Shown: positions 9,064 to 17,406, numbered from the stretch's first letter. The stretch is 36,575 bases of DNA from an uncultured Alphaproteobacteria bacterium (GCA_902596605.1 CACJUU010000013.1:22501-59075), one strand, 5' to 3'. Program-made: numbers and translations. Notes: generated by a model from the sequence alone, not told the origin.

Positions 9064-9522
9064 TCAAGCTTTATGGTAAGGATGTTTATTTATGATACAT
9101 TTAGCTCTGTAAAGCTGTTCGACAAGGATCAGTCTGGCAATTTTGTGAGGAAAGACCATTTTGGAAACTGCCAAAATCTTTTTAGCTTTTGAGGTGACCA
9201 GTTTTGGAAATCCCTCTGATCCTCCAATAATAAAAGAAATCTGATTAATACCCTTTTCTGAAAATGTATTTAAGAGTTTTGCAAAACCTTCTGAGTCAAT
9301 ATGTTCGCCGCTTTTATCAAGTAACACCATTGTCTCCTTGCCATCCAACATTTGTGACACCTTTTTGTTAAATGTTCCTTCGATATCATTTGACTCTGAG
9401 ATCTCTAAAGCGGTCAAGAAATCGTTATTAAATTGCTTATTAAAACGTGTCACATAGTCCGCAATTAGTTCAAGTTCAGGTCCTTTTTTTATCTTACCAT
9501 GTGCAACTATAATTATTTTCAT
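9064..9522 (-). CDS. rlmH: 23S rRNA (pseudouridine1915-N3)-methyltransferase
   Basis: RlmH is a SPOUT-fold enzyme that methylates pseudouridine 1915 in helix 69 of 23S rRNA. The 152-residue protein shows the S-adenosylmethionine knot motif FIIGGSEGF and the highly conserved C-terminus EQLYRAKCIINKHPYHK. rsfS lies 10 bp upstream, as in most proteobacteria. The usual partner order is kept, apart from the absence of nadD further upstream. Confidence 0.96.
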   Translation of the reverse strand: MKIIIVAHGKIKKGPELELIADYVTRFNKQFNNDFLTALEISESNDIEGTFNKKVSQMLDGKETMVLLDKSGEHIDSEGFAKLLNTFSEKGINQISFIIGGSEGFPKLVTSKAKKILAVSKMVFPHKIARLILVEQLYRAKCIINKHPYHKA

Positions 9523-9532
9523 TTTTATAAAA

Positions 9533-9925
9533 CTAACTTGAGATCTGTGTGAGATGCCCTTTCCACATTTTTTCTATCTGGTAATACTCTCTTACCTCTG
9601 GTTTGAAGATGTGAACTATCACTGCTCCAAAATCTAGCAAAACCCAATCTGCATTCTCCTTTCCCTCTACTTTGCAGTTAATGCGGAACAAACCTTTAAC
9701 ACCTTCTTGAACCTTCTCGGCTAAGGCAATAACTTGTCTTTTAGAAGATCCTGAAGCAATTAATATTTTTTCAAATTCAGAAAAGCTTTGATCTACCTTA
9801 ATTTCGGTTATATCGACTGCTTTGTTTTGGTTCAAAGTTTTTTTTATATAGCTAAGTAGGTCTTTAGCCGAGTCCTTATCATGTATTTTGGGTTTTAATC
9901 CTTTTTCTCTTTCTTTATTTTTCAG
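9533..9925 (-). CDS. rsfS: Ribosomal silencing factor RsfS, probable CTG start
   Basis: RsfS binds L14 and blocks subunit joining when nutrients are short. The core is clear: LIASGSSKRQV, ENADWVLLDFGAVIVHIF and EVREYYQIEKMW. The only ordinary start is TTG at 9835 (100 residues), which has no ribosome-binding site and cuts the family's first helix. In frame upstream are LLSYIKKTLNQ and a lysine-rich stretch, back to a stop at 9943-9945. Within it, CTG at 9925 sits 6 nt after AAAGGAG, the best ribosome-binding site available, giving 130 residues. I chose CTG on those grounds; automated annotation would likely give 9533-9835. The function is firm, the start is not. Confidence 0.85.
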   Translation of the reverse strand: MKNKEREKGLKPKIHDKDSAKDLLSYIKKTLNQNKAVDITEIKVDQSFSEFEKILIASGSSKRQVIALAEKVQEGVKGLFRINCKVEGKENADWVLLDFGAVIVHIFKPEVREYYQIEKMWKGHLTQISS

Positions 9926-9957
9926 CTTTTTCTCCTTTGGATACTATGTCATCGAAA

Positions 9958-10899
9958 TTATATTTCTAAATTAAGTACATTATTCAATACAGTTTCAAAG
10001 AATTCATTCTCTTTTACTTCGTTAATGTAGTATGCATTCGGTCGACGGTCGGTTACATGCCACCAATCCACAACTGTCATGCCCCTTGTTAATTCTGAAT
10101 TTACTTCAACCTCAACATTAACTAGCCTTCCGTTATATATTTCTGGATTAAGTAAGTACACTATTACATTAGGATCATGTAAAGGACCACCTTGACTTCC
10201 ATATTTTTCCACATCATATCTTTCAAAAAAATCTAAAAGCTTAGCGGCTTGTATAGCACTATTCTTTCCCGACTCACGCAATTTCTCAAGAAAATTTCTT
10301 TGGACCAGTGTCTTATGTGTAACGTCTAACGGAAGCATTGTTATCTTCAGTCCACTTTCCAAAACTATTTTTGCTGCCTCTGGGTCCACGTAAATATTGA
10401 ATTCTGCCGCGGGAGTAATATTTCCACCCTCAAAAAAGCCCCCACCCATTAATACAATCTCTTCTATGGACTCAATCAAAACAGAGTCTTTTTTGAGTAC
10501 TTTTGCCACGTTTGTCAGCGGGCCAAGAGCACAAATAGTAATTTTTTCATCTCTATATTTTTCTGTACACTCAATTATAAAATCCACAGCATCTTTCGAT
10601 TCAAGTTCTTTTTTTTTAACCGATAGATCGGTTCCATCAAGTCCTGTTTTTCCATGCACATGCTCAGCAGTTATTAATTTTCTTTTCAGTGGAGCTGGAC
10701 TACCCCTAAACACCGGGACACTAAAAAAACCGCTCAGTTCGCATATTTTGAGTGCATTTACAGAAGTAAAGTCTAGAGGCACATTACCAGCAACACAAGT
10801 AACACCCAAGACATTTAAATCTTTCTTCGCGCCAAAAGCAGTCATCATTGCTAACGCATCATCTTGACCAGGATCGGTATCAATTATTATTTTTCTCAA
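9958..10899 (-). CDS. Inosine-uridine-preferring nucleoside hydrolase family
   Basis: The 313-residue protein opens with IIIDTDPGQDDA, the Ca2+-binding Asp cluster (D7, D9, D13, D14) that defines nucleoside N-ribohydrolases. Further family segments are LGPLTNVA, LMGGG, AEFNIYVDPEAA and, near the end, GPLHDP, which supplies another Ca2+ ligand. These enzymes split nucleosides to base and ribose for salvage. Which nucleoside is used cannot be read from the sequence. It lies between ilvE (31 bp upstream) and rsfS on one strand, the position where nadD often stands in this neighbourhood. Confidence 0.9.
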   Translation of the reverse strand: MRKIIIDTDPGQDDALAMMTAFGAKKDLNVLGVTCVAGNVPLDFTSVNALKICELSGFFSVPVFRGSPAPLKRKLITAEHVHGKTGLDGTDLSVKKKELESKDAVDFIIECTEKYRDEKITICALGPLTNVAKVLKKDSVLIESIEEIVLMGGGFFEGGNITPAAEFNIYVDPEAAKIVLESGLKITMLPLDVTHKTLVQRNFLEKLRESGKNSAIQAAKLLDFFERYDVEKYGSQGGPLHDPNVIVYLLNPEIYNGRLVNVEVEVNSELTRGMTVVDWWHVTDRRPNAYYINEVKENEFFETVLNNVLNLEI

Positions 10900-10930
10900 A
10901 TCAATTTTTCCAAACTGAAGGCAATATCCC

Positions 10931-11800
10931 TCAAGATCTCACTTCTTTTTCATATTTATTAGCAACTTGCTTGGCTAATTCGCCGACCTCGAAATTAAAT
11001 CGATCTATTTGTCCAACTGGTGTTACCTCGGCCGCCGTCCCGGTTAACCAGCACTGCTCAAAACCCTCAAGCTCAGAGAGTTCAATATGTCTTTCAATAA
11101 CTTGGACCCCAGCCTTTTCAAGAATTCCAATGACTGTTTGTCTAGTGATACCATTTAAAAAGCAATCTGGCTTCGGGGTGTGTACTTTATTGTCTTTTAC
11201 AAAAAATATATTTGCGCCGGTTGCTTCCGCTACGTAACCTCTATAGTCCAACATTAAGGAGTCAGAGCACCCTTTAGCCTCCGCTGCATGTTTCGACATT
11301 GTACAAATCATATACAGTCCAGATGCTTTTGCAAAGCAAGGTATTGTCTCTGGACTTGGCCTCTTCCAATCTGAAATGTCAAGCTTTGCGCCTTTCATTT
11401 TGGCGTCTCCATAATAAGCTCCCCATTCCCATGACGCAACTGCGACCCTGACAGGATTTCTAGATGACGCCACGCCCATATCGGGACCGGATCCACGCCA
11501 TGCCACAGCCCGTACATAAGCATCCTTTTGTTGATTTGCGTCAAGAACTTGATTTTTGGCTATTTCAAGTTCTTCAGCACTGTAAGGGACTTCCATATCG
11601 ACATACTCTGCAGACTTTCTCAACCTAACTGAGTGCTCATAACTTTTATATATTTTTCCCCCGTAAGCTCTTTCACCTTCAAATACAGATGAACCATAAT
11701 GAAGAGCATGAGTGAGTAAGTGGAACTTCGCTTCTTGCCACTCCACTAGTTCCCCATCAATCCAAATTTTTCCCTTTAAATTTTCATAAGAATCAACCAT
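10931..11800 (-). CDS. ilvE: Branched-chain amino acid aminotransferase
   Basis: A PLP enzyme performing the final transamination for Ile, Leu and Val, and the first step of their breakdown. The 289 residues match the class IV aminotransferase fold: HYGSSVFEGERAY near residue 35, the PLP Lys at K158 in CFAKASGLY, EATGANIFF and the phosphate-binding GITRQTVI and LTGTAAEVTPV segments. GAGGT precedes the ATG with 8 nt spacing. The gene is divergent from the PetR-like regulator gene; the same pairing is known in other alphaproteobacteria, often with a MarR-type gene between, which is absent here. Confidence 0.94.
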   Translation of the reverse strand: MVDSYENLKGKIWIDGELVEWQEAKFHLLTHALHYGSSVFEGERAYGGKIYKSYEHSVRLRKSAEYVDMEVPYSAEELEIAKNQVLDANQQKDAYVRAVAWRGSGPDMGVASSRNPVRVAVASWEWGAYYGDAKMKGAKLDISDWKRPSPETIPCFAKASGLYMICTMSKHAAEAKGCSDSLMLDYRGYVAEATGANIFFVKDNKVHTPKPDCFLNGITRQTVIGILEKAGVQVIERHIELSELEGFEQCWLTGTAAEVTPVGQIDRFNFEVGELAKQVANKYEKEVRS

Positions 11801-11857
11801 TAAAAGTTACCTCACTATTTTACTTAACACTGCATACCGAAATTTTCTTAATTTTTC

Positions 11858-11872
11858 CAGAATTTGATTCTG
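11858..11872. promoter_or_regulatory. Inverted repeat between ilvE and the response regulator gene
   Basis: CAGAAT (11858-11863) and ATTCTG (11867-11872) form a perfect dyad around TTG in the 163-bp divergent intergenic region. It could be an operator for either gene. A dyad of this size also arises by chance in AT-rich DNA, so it is listed only as a candidate. Confidence 0.3.
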
Positions 11873-11963
11873 TGGCCATGTAAACTTTTCTGTGCATTGA
11901 GTATATTATAATGATATTGGTAAAAAGATAAAGATACTCCAAGTTAATCGAAGGAGGATTAAT

Positions 11964-12665
11964 TTGCCTCGAAACAAAGCACATTTATTGCTCGTTGATG
12001 ATGATAAGCGTATTTTATCCCTGCTCAGTGCTTATTTGAGCAAAAATGAGTTTCTAATATCGAGTGCACGGAATTCTACAGAGGCTAGATGTCTTTTAGA
12101 TTACTTTGAATTTGATTTATTAATAATAGACATAATGATGCCAGGGGAAAGTGGCCTTGATTTGTTGGAGAGCATTAGGAAACAAAAAAGCGTCCCAGCT
12201 ATTTTTCTATCGGCAAAAGGAGAGTCCAAAGACAAAATTTCTGGTCTAGAAATAGGTGCCGATGATTATCTGTCGAAACCCTTTGAGCCAAAAGAACTCT
12301 TGCTTAGATTGGAAAGATTGTTGATAAGAAATGGAAAGGAAGGTTCCAATAAATCTGGAAAGAGTATTGAGATTGGAAATAAAATCTTTGACTTGCAAAG
12401 ATTAGAGCTCTACCACGAAAACTATTTAATAAAGCTAACAAACCTTGAAGCTAGCCTACTAAATTTATTCGCGCTTAATCCCGAAAAAATAATTAGTAGG
12501 GAAATGGTCATCAATGAATTAGATCTAAGTCAGGGAAGACAAGATCTTAATGAAAGAAATGTTGATGTACAGATTACGAGGCTACGTAAAAAAATAGAAC
12601 CAGACCCAACAAACCCACGGCATTTGAAGACCATTAGAGGCAGAGGCTACCGCTTTCTTCCATAA
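11964..12665 (+). CDS. petR: OmpR/PetR-type response regulator, no kinase nearby
   Basis: The 233-residue protein has a receiver domain (about 5-120) with the acidic pocket LLVDDD, the phospho-acceptor Asp in LLIIDIMMPGESGLD, and Lys in DYLSKPFEPKELLLR. A winged-helix DNA-binding domain (about 135-230) ends HLKTIRGRGYRF. The LSKPFEPKELLLR stretch and the location beside ilvE match PetR of Rhodobacter-type bacteria. Start is TTG at 11964, fixed by AAGGAGG 6 nt upstream; a TATAAT at 11907-11912 is a plausible -10 box without a good -35. No histidine kinase gene is in the window, so it is an orphan here. Confidence 0.87.
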   Translation: MPRNKAHLLLVDDDKRILSLLSAYLSKNEFLISSARNSTEARCLLDYFEFDLLIIDIMMPGESGLDLLESIRKQKSVPAIFLSAKGESKDKISGLEIGADDYLSKPFEPKELLLRLERLLIRNGKEGSNKSGKSIEIGNKIFDLQRLELYHENYLIKLTNLEASLLNLFALNPEKIISREMVINELDLSQGRQDLNERNVDVQITRLRKKIEPDPTNPRHLKTIRGRGYRFLP

Positions 12666-12672
12666 ATCAGTA

Positions 12673-13215
12673 TCATTTATCTCTACTGGTTCCCCAAATA
12701 TGCTCGGCAAGCACATACCCACGAATATTTTTTATTCTAATGAAACACCATAAACCCTCACATTTGATTAACTTTCCAATTACTTCTCTTTTCAAAATTG
12801 CTTTACCTAAAGAGTCAAAACCTGCTTTGTTTCTTAAAAGAGTTTCTTCCTTGTTTACGATAATATATCTTGATCCAGAAAGTAGATCTTTATATATCCA
12901 GCCTGTATAGCCTTCAAAATCAGTTACCTTTCTCCAGTGACCAAACTCACTCACAATCATGACTGGCAAGTGCGTTCTTTGGTAAACCCAGTCAATTTTA
13001 TAATCTAAACTGGGCCCTCTTCTCAAATTTACTTTATTACCTTTCAGAGATACAAACCTAGGTAGTGGAAGTCCTGTTTTTTTGCTAATTATAGACGCGC
13101 TGCTTGCAGACATAGCGTTGACTATGAGAAATAAATTAATTAACAGTGTTATGAGAATTATTTTTGAAAACGTTTTGATATTAGATAAAATATCTCTATT
13201 ACTTGTTATACACAT
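12673..13215 (-). CDS. Exported SH3-domain protein
   Basis: From ATG 13215 the product has 180 residues: a hydrophobic segment (about 15-35, rich in Ile and Leu) ending in an AMSASSAS stretch that looks like a signal peptide, then two bacterial SH3-like repeats. The first has VNLRRGPSLDYKIDWVYQR and GHWRKV...GYTGWIY; the second ends LWCFIRIKNIRGYVLAEHIWG. Such repeats bind peptidoglycan or peptides in the envelope. A longer reading to 13293 would run into the divergent dehydrogenase gene and hide the signal sequence, so it is not used. The neighbouring 2-hydroxyacid dehydrogenase is a frequent companion in alphaproteobacteria. It is convergent with the response regulator gene, 7 bp apart. Confidence 0.82.
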   Translation of the reverse strand: MCITSNRDILSNIKTFSKIILITLLINLFLIVNAMSASSASIISKKTGLPLPRFVSLKGNKVNLRRGPSLDYKIDWVYQRTHLPVMIVSEFGHWRKVTDFEGYTGWIYKDLLSGSRYIIVNKEETLLRNKAGFDSLGKAILKREVIGKLIKCEGLWCFIRIKNIRGYVLAEHIWGTSRDK

Positions 13216-13254
13216 AATAAAAAAATAACAAAAAAGATCACATAAGCAACAGCA

Positions 13255-14235
13255 ATGAAAAAACCCAAAGTGATAATTACAAGGAGGTTGCAAGACCGGG
13301 TCGAAAAGAGAATGAAAGAGCTATTCAACGTTGATCTTTCTAGTGCAGAATATCCCATAAGTAAGCAAGAACTATTATCAGCTGTAAAAGATGCAGAAAT
13401 TCTTGTGCCCACAATCGGTGATAAAATAGACGCCAGTATTTTGAGTGCAGCAAGTTCTAACCTAAAGCTGATTGCAAACTATGGGGCAGGCTATGATCAT
13501 ATTGATATAAAAACGGCTTTACAAAGAGGTATCATTGTTACCAATACCCCTAGTGTTTTAACCACTGACACAGCTGATATGACAATGGCTCTGATTTTGG
13601 CAATTCCAAGAAAGTTAAGAGAAGGTCACGAAGAGATGCAGTCTGGTAACTGGAAAGGCTGGAGCCCATCCGCGATGATTGGGATGAGGATTACAGGAAA
13701 AAAACTGGGGATTCTAGGAATGGGTAGAATTGGCCAGGCAATTGCAAAAAGAGCAAGAGCTTTTGATCTGAATATAAACTACCATAACAGGAGACGCCTA
13801 CACAAAAATATTGAAAAAAGCTTATCAGCAACGTACTGGGAAAATTTAGAAGAAATGCTGTCAGCGGTTGATATTTTAGTTGTAAGCGCCTCACTAAATT
13901 CATCTTCTTTATATTTGCTAAATGCAAAAAGTCTTGGGAAAATGAAGCGCGATGCATATTTAGTGAATATTTCTAGAGGAGAGATCATAGATCAGAAAGC
14001 TTTAGTAAGACAACTGAAAGATGGGCGATTGGGAGGAGCTGGACTTGATGTTTATGACAGCGAAGAAGTAATAGGTTCTGACTTTAAAAGTTTGAAAAAC
14101 GTTTTCCTTTTGCCTCACATGGGGTCTTCTACATTAGAAGGAAGAATAGAGATGGGAGAAAAAGTAATAATTAATATAAAAACATATTTAGATGGTCACC
14201 GCCCCCCTGATCAAATAGTGCCGAGTATGCTATAA
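13255..14235 (+). CDS. D-isomer 2-hydroxyacid dehydrogenase (glyoxylate/hydroxypyruvate reductase type)
   Basis: The 326-residue protein has the two-domain fold of NAD(P)-dependent D-2-hydroxyacid dehydrogenases. Visible are NYGAGYDHID in the substrate domain, the Rossmann motif GMGRIG (155-160), and the catalytic Arg241 (NISRGEIID), Glu270 (LDVYDSE) and His288 (LPHMGSST). The basic HNRRR after the second strand suggests NADPH use. Glyoxylate and hydroxypyruvate are the likely substrates. It diverges from the SH3 gene by 39 bp and ends directly against the convergent moeB-like gene. Confidence 0.88.
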   Translation: MKKPKVIITRRLQDRVEKRMKELFNVDLSSAEYPISKQELLSAVKDAEILVPTIGDKIDASILSAASSNLKLIANYGAGYDHIDIKTALQRGIIVTNTPSVLTTDTADMTMALILAIPRKLREGHEEMQSGNWKGWSPSAMIGMRITGKKLGILGMGRIGQAIAKRARAFDLNINYHNRRRLHKNIEKSLSATYWENLEEMLSAVDILVVSASLNSSSLYLLNAKSLGKMKRDAYLVNISRGEIIDQKALVRQLKDGRLGGAGLDVYDSEEVIGSDFKSLKNVFLLPHMGSSTLEGRIEMGEKVIINIKTYLDGHRPPDQIVPSML

Positions 14236-14997
14236 CTAAACCACGTTTTGACACGTACTACATTGTTCACTTTTTTTTGTATATAAAATCTCTGTCGCTC
14301 CATATAGAGCATCACAAATTAGAAGCCTATTTGTTAGCTGTTGCCCTGTATCGCATATGAGCTTAATTGTCTCAGCTACCATGAAAGTTCCGACCAAAGA
14401 GGTGGTTACGCCCAGAACACCCTCTGAGCTACAATCAAAAAAAGAAGAGCTTGTTTCGGAACTTGTAAAGACGCAGTCAAAGCACGCACTATTCTTATAA
14501 ACAAACAAACTCACAAGACCCTCCCAACCAGAGACTCCTCCGAATATGAGAGGTTTACACTCCTCAACGCAGTGCTTATTAATAAGTTTTCTAGTCTCGA
14601 AATTGTCAGTACCATCCAAAACTACATCGTATTCACTTATTATTTTTGAAGTGCTGTCTCCACTTAAAAAAAAGCTATACTCAGATATTTCAACATTTTT
14701 ATTCAGTTTTTTAACAAAATTTGATGCAACACTCACTTTCTTTCTTCCAATATCTTCATATTTATAGATTGTCTGTCTCTGTAAATTGGATAGTGAAACA
14801 GTATCTTGATCAACTAAGCCAATTTTACCAATTCCTGCAGCAGCTAAGTGTTGAAGAACAGTGGAGCCTATTCCCCCTAAACCAATAAGAAGAACCTTAG
14901 CTTGCCCCAATTTTTTCTGACCTTGACCACCAATATTCTTTATTAAAATATGCCTTTTATAGCGTTCAAAATATTCATTATCTATTTGACTATCCAT
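14236..14997 (-). CDS. moeB: E1-like adenylyltransferase, MoeB/ThiF family
   Basis: MoeB-type enzymes adenylate the C-terminal Gly of a ubiquitin-like sulfur carrier such as MoaD or ThiS. The 253-residue protein has RYKRHILIKNIGGQGQ at the start, the ATP loop GLGGIG (39-44), the Asp of LDGTDNFETRKLIN (about 128-131), and two zinc pairs, C172/C175 (CFDC) and C246/C249 (CSTC), close to the zinc-ligand positions I recall for E. coli MoeB. A Cys at 189 (DCSSEGVLG) sits where related enzymes have a functional Cys. Whether it serves molybdopterin, thiamine or another pathway cannot be decided. It is the last gene of the rpoH-coaC-coaB run. Confidence 0.88.
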   Translation of the reverse strand: MDSQIDNEYFERYKRHILIKNIGGQGQKKLGQAKVLLIGLGGIGSTVLQHLAAAGIGKIGLVDQDTVSLSNLQRQTIYKYEDIGRKKVSVASNFVKKLNKNVEISEYSFFLSGDSTSKIISEYDVVLDGTDNFETRKLINKHCVEECKPLIFGGVSGWEGLVSLFVYKNSACFDCVFTSSETSSSFFDCSSEGVLGVTTSLVGTFMVAETIKLICDTGQQLTNRLLICDALYGATEILYTKKSEQCSTCQNVV

Positions 14998-15039
14998 TTA
15001 TAAATTCTCAACAATTTCACCCATACCAAACAAAAAATT

Positions 15040-15690
15040 CTAACCTGAAAATTCCTCAACTATTTTTCTACAAATTAACTTTGCGATCCCTTCTTTGCTC
15101 TGTCGCGCAACTTTAACTTCTTCATTTTTTTTTATTATAATCACTTCGTTCTCCCCACCACCCATATTATTGCTTTCAGCAGTTACTTTATTAGCCACAA
15201 TCCAATCACATCCTTTATTTTTCAACTTCAATCGAGCATTAATTAACAAATCATTAGTCTCAGCCGCAAAGCCAATAACCAGATTAGGTCTATTTTTGGC
15301 GACGCATATGTTTTTTAAAATATCAGGATTCTCTACTAATTCCAAAAATTGTGGTTTACTTGTCGAGCTTTTCTTTATTTTTGTTTTTGCCTTTTCTTTT
15401 GGCCGCCAATCGCTAACTGCTGCTGCACATATTGCAATATCAAATGGCCCCATTTCAATAACCGCCTCATTCATTTGCATGGCACTTTCTACTCTAATAA
15501 CCTTACTCAAGCTGGAAAGGTCCAGGTTCACCGGACCTATTACTAATGTAACGTCCGCATTAAGCTTCTGAAGACACTTTGCAATTTCGGTTCCTTGTTT
15601 ACCAGAGCTTCTATTTCCAATAAACCTTATATCATCTAAATATTCATAGGTTGGCCCAGCGGTAACCAAAATTTTTTTTGATTTCAACAA
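15040..15690 (-). CDS. coaB: Phosphopantothenate-cysteine ligase domain as a separate ORF
   Basis: CoaB joins phosphopantothenate to cysteine with CTP. The 216 residues cover the whole CoaB domain: ILVTAGPTYEYLDDIRFIGNRSSGKQG at the start, CAAAVSDW, the ENPDIL stretch, VIGFAAET and DWIVANKV. In most bacteria it is the C-terminal half of a CoaBC fusion of about 400 residues. Here it is in the same frame as coaC but separated by two tandem TAA codons (15696-15691). Its first possible start is TTG at 15690, directly after the stops, with GAAG about 9 nt before it. Termination-reinitiation or readthrough would both make CoaB. The domain shows no decay. Confidence 0.88.
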   Translation of the reverse strand: MLKSKKILVTAGPTYEYLDDIRFIGNRSSGKQGTEIAKCLQKLNADVTLVIGPVNLDLSSLSKVIRVESAMQMNEAVIEMGPFDIAICAAAVSDWRPKEKAKTKIKKSSTSKPQFLELVENPDILKNICVAKNRPNLVIGFAAETNDLLINARLKLKNKGCDWIVANKVTAESNNMGGGENEVIIIKKNEEVKVARQSKEGIAKLICRKIVEEFSG

Positions 15691-15693
15691 TTA

Positions 15694-16224
15694 TTAATAC
15701 TTCGTAACTAATGATTGAAAAATTTGTTGTGGTTCCATCATTCGACCCATTCCAAACTCACCACAGGCCATTTCACCTTCAGAAGGACCCAAAAATTCAC
15801 ATCCATTTGATATCAAAGTATCGATATTTTTTTGAAATAATTTATTTTCCCACATTCTAACATTCATTGAGGGGGCAAAAACTATCTGTTTAGTGGTTGC
15901 CATCAATAGTGTTTGTGCAAGATCGGCTGCTAGTCCATTAGCAACTGACGAAATGATGTTAGCTGTTGCTGGAGCCACTAAAATCAAGTCGGGCCATCTT
16001 GCTAATTCTATATGGCCCATTTTCATTTCTTGTTCACGATCTTCAAGACTTATTCTCAATGAGTTGCCGGATAGGTATTCTACGGATGCAGACGTGACAA
16101 ACGTCATGGCATTTTCAGTAGCAACACATTTTATTTCCTTGCCAGCCTTTTTAAAAAGCCGTATCAATTCTAAAGACTTGTAGGCGGCTATTCCCCCAGA
16201 TATAACTAATAAAATTTTATCCAT
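15694..16224 (-). CDS. coaC: Phosphopantothenoylcysteine decarboxylase domain as a separate ORF
   Basis: CoaC is an FMN flavoprotein that decarboxylates phosphopantothenoylcysteine to phosphopantetheine. The 176 residues include ISGGIAAYK (FMN phosphate), the active-site His in GHIELARW, LVAPATAN, APSMNVRMWEN (usually APAMN) and MACGEFGMGRM with the catalytic Cys. All elements for activity are present. The ORF ends in TAA TAA exactly where the linker to CoaB would begin in a fused protein. It follows rpoH by 65 bp on the same strand. Confidence 0.9.
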   Translation of the reverse strand: MDKILLVISGGIAAYKSLELIRLFKKAGKEIKCVATENAMTFVTSASVEYLSGNSLRISLEDREQEMKMGHIELARWPDLILVAPATANIISSVANGLAADLAQTLLMATTKQIVFAPSMNVRMWENKLFQKNIDTLISNGCEFLGPSEGEMACGEFGMGRMMEPQQIFQSLVTKY

Positions 16225-16289
16225 GTTCTCGCTATTTAAGTTATTACACTAATGTAAGCGGAAAATGCTTGGTATTCAATATTTTGTAG

Positions 16290-17165
16290 CTAAATGATTG
16301 ATGCCGATCTAATACCCTTACGAGTTTCGAAGTGCTTTCTCAGCTTTTTTAAAGCCTCAGCTTCCAATTGTCTTACTCTTTCTTTGGATACTCCAAGTTC
16401 GCCACCAATAGAATCAAGCGTCCGAGGTTTATCACGTAGCTTACGTTCAACGACAATGGTTTTTTCTCTATCATTTAAAGTTTCTATTGCTTCCGCGATC
16501 CAAGATTTTACTGTTCCGTCGTCCTTATTTCTCTCAACTCTATGAGCTCCATAAGAATTTTCGTCTTCAATCGTCTCAATCCATTCTCTACCCTCTTCTC
16601 CCTGTTGAAACGAATTTAGCGAAAAGTCACCCCCTGAAAGTCTTGTATCCATCATTTCTACATCTCTAAGCGATACTCCCATCTTTTCTGCGACCATTTT
16701 GTTCAGAGAGCCATAATCTACTGTGGCTCCTGAGCTATCGAATTCGCGCTCTATTTGGGATCTGACGCGTTTTAAATTGAAGAACAGAGACTTTTGCGAG
16801 GCTGTCGAACCTGTCCTTACCAAGGACCAATTTCTTAGTACAAAGTCTTGTATAGATGCTTTAATCCACCAAGTAGCGTACGTTGAAAATCGTACACCTC
16901 TCTCTGGATCAAATTTTTCAGCAGCTTTCATCAGCCCTATTCCAGCCTCTTGGATCAATTCGTTAGTATCTACACCATATTTTACATACTTTGATGCCAT
17001 AGAGACTGCTAATCTCATATAAGCGTTAACCAATCTGTGTAGTGACTTCTCACAACCATCTCTATGCCATTTTCTAGCTAAATCGAGCTCCACGTCTGGC
17101 TCAAGCATCTCGGCTTTCATTGCCATAGAGGTTAAAGATTGAAAACCTTTTTTTAATTTAGTCAT
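16290..17165 (-). CDS. rpoH: RNA polymerase sigma-32 family factor (RpoH, second-paralog type)
   Basis: From ATG 17165 the protein has 291 residues, the usual length for RpoH. Region 2 contains RLAVSMASKYVKYG, ELIQEAGIGLMKAAEKFDPERG and RFSTYATWWIKASIQDFVLRNWS, followed by the RpoH-box segment QKSLFFNLKR. Region 4 has ERKLRDKPRTLDSIGGELGVSKERVRQLEAEALKKL, split here only by description. The wording NWSLVRTGSTASQKSLFF is closer, as I recall, to RpoH-II of Rhodobacter, which serves singlet-oxygen and stress responses, than to classical RpoH. A longer ORF runs to 17240, but GGAGAGG lies 8-11 nt before 17165, which decides the start. Confidence 0.9.
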   Translation of the reverse strand: MTKLKKGFQSLTSMAMKAEMLEPDVELDLARKWHRDGCEKSLHRLVNAYMRLAVSMASKYVKYGVDTNELIQEAGIGLMKAAEKFDPERGVRFSTYATWWIKASIQDFVLRNWSLVRTGSTASQKSLFFNLKRVRSQIEREFDSSGATVDYGSLNKMVAEKMGVSLRDVEMMDTRLSGGDFSLNSFQQGEEGREWIETIEDENSYGAHRVERNKDDGTVKSWIAEAIETLNDREKTIVVERKLRDKPRTLDSIGGELGVSKERVRQLEAEALKKLRKHFETRKGIRSASII

Positions 17166-17274
17166 GACTATGCCCTCTCCAAATTGTAAGATAAAGGTAA
17201 CTCGCCTATTTTTGAATAGCGCAAGATGCATATCATTCATGCGTTTTTAGCATATCGTCAACGTTTCATTTATT

Positions 17275-17406
17275 CTAATAGCCTGCAATAGCGCCCCCTA
17301 CCATGTCAAGGTCAGCACCCAAACCGCTTATTGCTCCACCAACAGTACCGCAGCTAGGCAGACATAGAATGGCAAGAAACAAACCGCATAACACTAGTTT
17401 TTTCAT
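17275..17406 (-). CDS. Small lipoprotein, entericidin-like
   Basis: A 43-residue ORF with a good ribosome-binding site (GGGAG, 6 nt before ATG 17406). It has a Lys-Lys start, a hydrophobic stretch and a lipobox LPSC at residues 16-19, so the mature lipoprotein would begin at C19 and have about 25 residues: CGTVGGAISGLGADLDMVGG plus five more. Length, lipobox and the Gly/Ala-rich tail with a spaced Asp resemble entericidin peptides, but the similarity is loose. It lies between rmuC (20 bp away) and rpoH on the same strand. It is too short for most gene finders. Confidence 0.7.
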   Translation of the reverse strand: MKKLVLCGLFLAILCLPSCGTVGGAISGLGADLDMVGGAIAGY

